64,000 nucleotides of DNA from Psychrobacter vallis (GTDB taxonomy: Bacteria; Pseudomonadota; Gammaproteobacteria; Pseudomonadales; Moraxellaceae): NCBI RefSeq assembly GCF_904846715.1, contig NZ_CAJHBU010000001.1, forward strand, positions 186,001 to 250,000, written 5' to 3'. Every line of letters begins with the position of its first letter. Position 1 is the stretch's first letter. This document shows positions 62,064 through 64,000 of the stretch, in pieces. The notes under the pieces were generated by a model that was not told the origin of the DNA, did not search any database, and saw only the letters and a list, made by a program, of their open reading frames with translations. Position numbers and translations under genes: made by a program.

Positions 62064-63899
62064 TTAGAACCACTCAGCTTGCATGTCTGTGCAAACCGAG
62101 TTGGTGTTGGTGAGTAATTCAATATCGCGGTTGATTAACGGTAATTCCCAATCGATAAAGTACTTCGCGGCTTGTATTTTGCCTTGATAGAAATTTTGCT
62201 TATCGTCATTTTGTAAACTGCTGTTTTGTGAGCCACTCTCTTTGATTTTGCCTAGCAACTGTTCTGCTTTGCTGGCCTGACGAATCCAAATCCAACCCAC
62301 GACTATCGAGGCAAATATATTCATCAATGCTTGCGCGTTACCAGTAAGCGTCACGGCTTTTTCTGTTTGTAGAACTTTGCTTAAATGTACCAATACTTCA
62401 TGTAAATGCGCCATATAAGGCGTCAACTTACCTGCCAATTTAGCGGTCTGCGGTGTGGTAATGTTTTCTAAATCTTGGGTGATTTCTCGTTTTAAAATCT
62501 GAATACCCAAACCCTTGTTTTGCCATAACTTACGAAATGACAAATCTAATGCCTGTACGCCATTTGTACCTTCGTGGATAGGATTGAGGCGATTGTCACG
62601 CCAAAACTGCTCGGCATGATACTCACGCGTGTAGCCAGCACCGCCCAAGACTTGAATACCTAAATCATTGGCTTTAGGGCCATATTCAGACGGCCACGCT
62701 TTTAAGACAGGCGTTAGCAAATCTAACAATTCTGACAGCTCATTTTTTAGGGTGGCATCTTCACAAGTGTTGATACGATCAAGCAGGTTTGAGCCGTATA
62801 AACACAACGAGATGCCGCCCTCAGCATAGGCTTTTTGTGCCAGCAGCATCCGCTTAACGTCGCCGTGTTGAATAATGGCAGTAGCGTCATCTTCAGGTTT
62901 GTTGTTGGGTGCGATTCGGCCTTGGGTTCGGTCTTTGGCATAATCGAGCGAATACTGATAGCCACGATAACCAATCATTGCCGCGCCAAAGCCCACGGCA
63001 ATACGTGCCTCATTCATCATTTTAAACATATAGCGCAAACCAAAATGCGCTTCCCCGATCAGATAACCATGACACTCGCCAGCATCACCAAAGCTGAGTG
63101 CGGTAGAAGTCGCACCTCGATAGCCCAGCTTATGAATCAGTCCTGTCAAATGCACATCATTGCGCTCGCCAATCGATAAGTCATCGTTTAATCGGTACTT
63201 TGGCACCGCAAATAAAGAGATGCCTTTGACGCCGCCCGGACCGCCTGGGATTTTGGCCAAGACCAAATGGACGATGTTGTCAGACAGCTCATGATCGCCC
63301 CCTGAGATATAAATCTTACTACCTTTGACTCGGTACGCACCATCCGCTTGTTTGACGGCAGTGGTTTTGATATCAGCCAGCGACGAGCCTGCATGTGGCT
63401 CAGTTAATGCCATCGTTCCCGTAAACTCACCCGTTAGCATGCGCGGCATAAAGGCATTTTTAATCTCATCACTGGCAAAATGTGAGATAACATTAATCGC
63501 AGCCGTGGTCAAAAACGGATAAGCAGTGGTGGATGGATTGGCTGCCATAAAATAGCCTGCCACGGCCGTCATCACAGTCTCAGGCAGCTGCATACCGCCG
63601 TCTTCGAAACTATAACGACCCGCAATAAAACCTGATTCGCGAAAGGCATCAAAAGCGACTTTTACATCGTCTATCATGCTCACTTTTTTGCCATCGAACT
63701 GTGGCTCATTTTTATCCGCCAAGTGGTTGTGAGGTAAAAACAAATTGGTGGCGATCTTATCTGCTGTGTCTAATACCGCATCAAATGTGTCACGGCTGTG
63801 TTCTGCAAATTTTGGATGTTTCGTTAGCGCCTCGGTATCTAAAACATCATACAACTGAAAGGGTAATTCAAAGTCGTTGATCAGCGTATCTGTTGCCAT
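62064..63899 (-). CDS. Large acyl-CoA dehydrogenase (FadE-like with C-terminal extension)
   Basis: 611 residues. The FAD/substrate motif is GTMALTEPHAGSSLADIKTTA (residues about 160-180), with VKGSKIYISGGDHELSDNIVH, and the helical domain holds the catalytic region ARIAVGFGAAMIGYRGYQ and YTREYHAEQFWRDNRLNPIHEGTNGVQALD (INEGTNG-type). The C-terminal 150 residues (from about 470) form an extra helical region seen in the two-domain bacterial acyl-CoA dehydrogenases. It oxidises acyl-CoA at the alpha-beta bond in the first step of beta-oxidation. First gene of the operon with MDR and SDRs. ATG at 63899. Confidence 0.92.
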   Translation of the reverse strand: MATDTLINDFELPFQLYDVLDTEALTKHPKFAEHSRDTFDAVLDTADKIATNLFLPHNHLADKNEPQFDGKKVSMIDDVKVAFDAFRESGFIAGRYSFEDGGMQLPETVMTAVAGYFMAANPSTTAYPFLTTAAINVISHFASDEIKNAFMPRMLTGEFTGTMALTEPHAGSSLADIKTTAVKQADGAYRVKGSKIYISGGDHELSDNIVHLVLAKIPGGPGGVKGISLFAVPKYRLNDDLSIGERNDVHLTGLIHKLGYRGATSTALSFGDAGECHGYLIGEAHFGLRYMFKMMNEARIAVGFGAAMIGYRGYQYSLDYAKDRTQGRIAPNNKPEDDATAIIQHGDVKRMLLAQKAYAEGGISLCLYGSNLLDRINTCEDATLKNELSELLDLLTPVLKAWPSEYGPKANDLGIQVLGGAGYTREYHAEQFWRDNRLNPIHEGTNGVQALDLSFRKLWQNKGLGIQILKREITQDLENITTPQTAKLAGKLTPYMAHLHEVLVHLSKVLQTEKAVTLTGNAQALMNIFASIVVGWIWIRQASKAEQLLGKIKESGSQNSSLQNDDKQNFYQGKIQAAKYFIDWELPLINRDIELLTNTNSVCTDMQAEWF

Positions 63900-64000
63900 A
63901 GTGTTCTCACTAGTATTATCGTTGACAAATTAAAATTGGTTATCAATAGATACTAAGCCAATTTCACGCGTTGTCGTATTGTCATTTATGACATAATTAT

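Noticed and set aside
62042..62122. N-terminal extension of the MDR reductase
   Set aside because: It overlaps the end of the acyl-CoA dehydrogenase gene; the family start MTTMNKQW has AAGGAAAG just before it.
1..64000. CRISPR arrays, prophage genes, integrase or transposase ORFs
   Set aside because: No regularly spaced direct repeats and no recognisable transposase, integrase or phage structural protein were seen on either strand.

Overview
The window looks like a chromosome segment of Psychrobacter or a close relative in the Moraxellaceae. This rests on the moderately AT-rich base composition, GlpM-, DUF2058- and DUF1244-type proteins, several Fur-regulated siderophore-uptake loci, and protein sequences of gammaproteobacterial type. 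No rRNA, CRISPR array, intact insertion sequence or prophage gene is visible. The genus is an inference from sequence character; no search was run.

1-5440 holds a 5'-truncated FAD/NAD(P) disulfide-type oxidoreductase, a fatty acid hydroxylase/sterol desaturase family protein, NAD-malic enzyme (maeA) and an M14 carboxypeptidase. An orphan 3' piece of a tmRNA gene lies between the last two. 5544-13531 is a ferric-siderophore uptake locus: a FhuD-like lipoprotein, a fused FhuB-like permease, a TonB-dependent receptor, then DUF3649, PepSY and DUF3325 membrane proteins, with two Fur boxes. No FhuC-type ATPase is encoded in the window. 13645-20844 is mixed accessory metabolism: an alpha/beta hydrolase, a thioesterase, a ParD-like gene overlapping a second-type methionine aminopeptidase, a frameshifted metallo-beta-lactamase-fold protein, a cysteine hydrolase divergent from a GlxA-type regulator, a GST and a VIT-family Fe/Mn transporter.

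20845-29687 is a second iron region with three more Fur boxes: a DUF2470-like/SIP flavin reductase, a second TonB receptor, a PvdE/SyrD-type cyclic-peptide ABC exporter, a PepSY protein with a His/Met-rich loop, and a classical SIP reductase. Together the two regions can import ferric siderophores, reduce the iron and move peptide-like siderophores, but no siderophore synthetase is present. 29916-41552 is mostly housekeeping or stress functions: cupin, universal stress protein, DUF2058, CPA1 antiporter, GlpM, a 2-keto acid decarboxylase, tRNA-Gly(GCC), DUF1244, SRPBCC, RluF and TSUP. It also contains a MITE-like element.

42034-48144 is a tightly packed six-gene operon: otsB, otsA, then an acyl-CoA-dehydrogenase-like protein, a PIG-L deacetylase, a methyltransferase and a GT2 glycosyltransferase. 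It is the best candidate in the window for an undescribed pathway, perhaps a modified sugar or glycolipid made under osmotic or cold stress. Next comes an orphan NADAR-type (DarT1-antitoxin-like) gene with no toxin beside it.

49501-63899 is dominated by fatty-acid and acyl-CoA catabolism: a FadJ-like multifunctional enzyme with a thiolase, a CoA-ester lyase, two SDRs, an MDR-type reductase and a large acyl-CoA dehydrogenase. An MFS efflux pump, a GDSL autotransporter esterase and arfB are interspersed. A family of roughly 75-bp imperfect-palindrome repeats is scattered through the intergenic spaces, with four clear copies.
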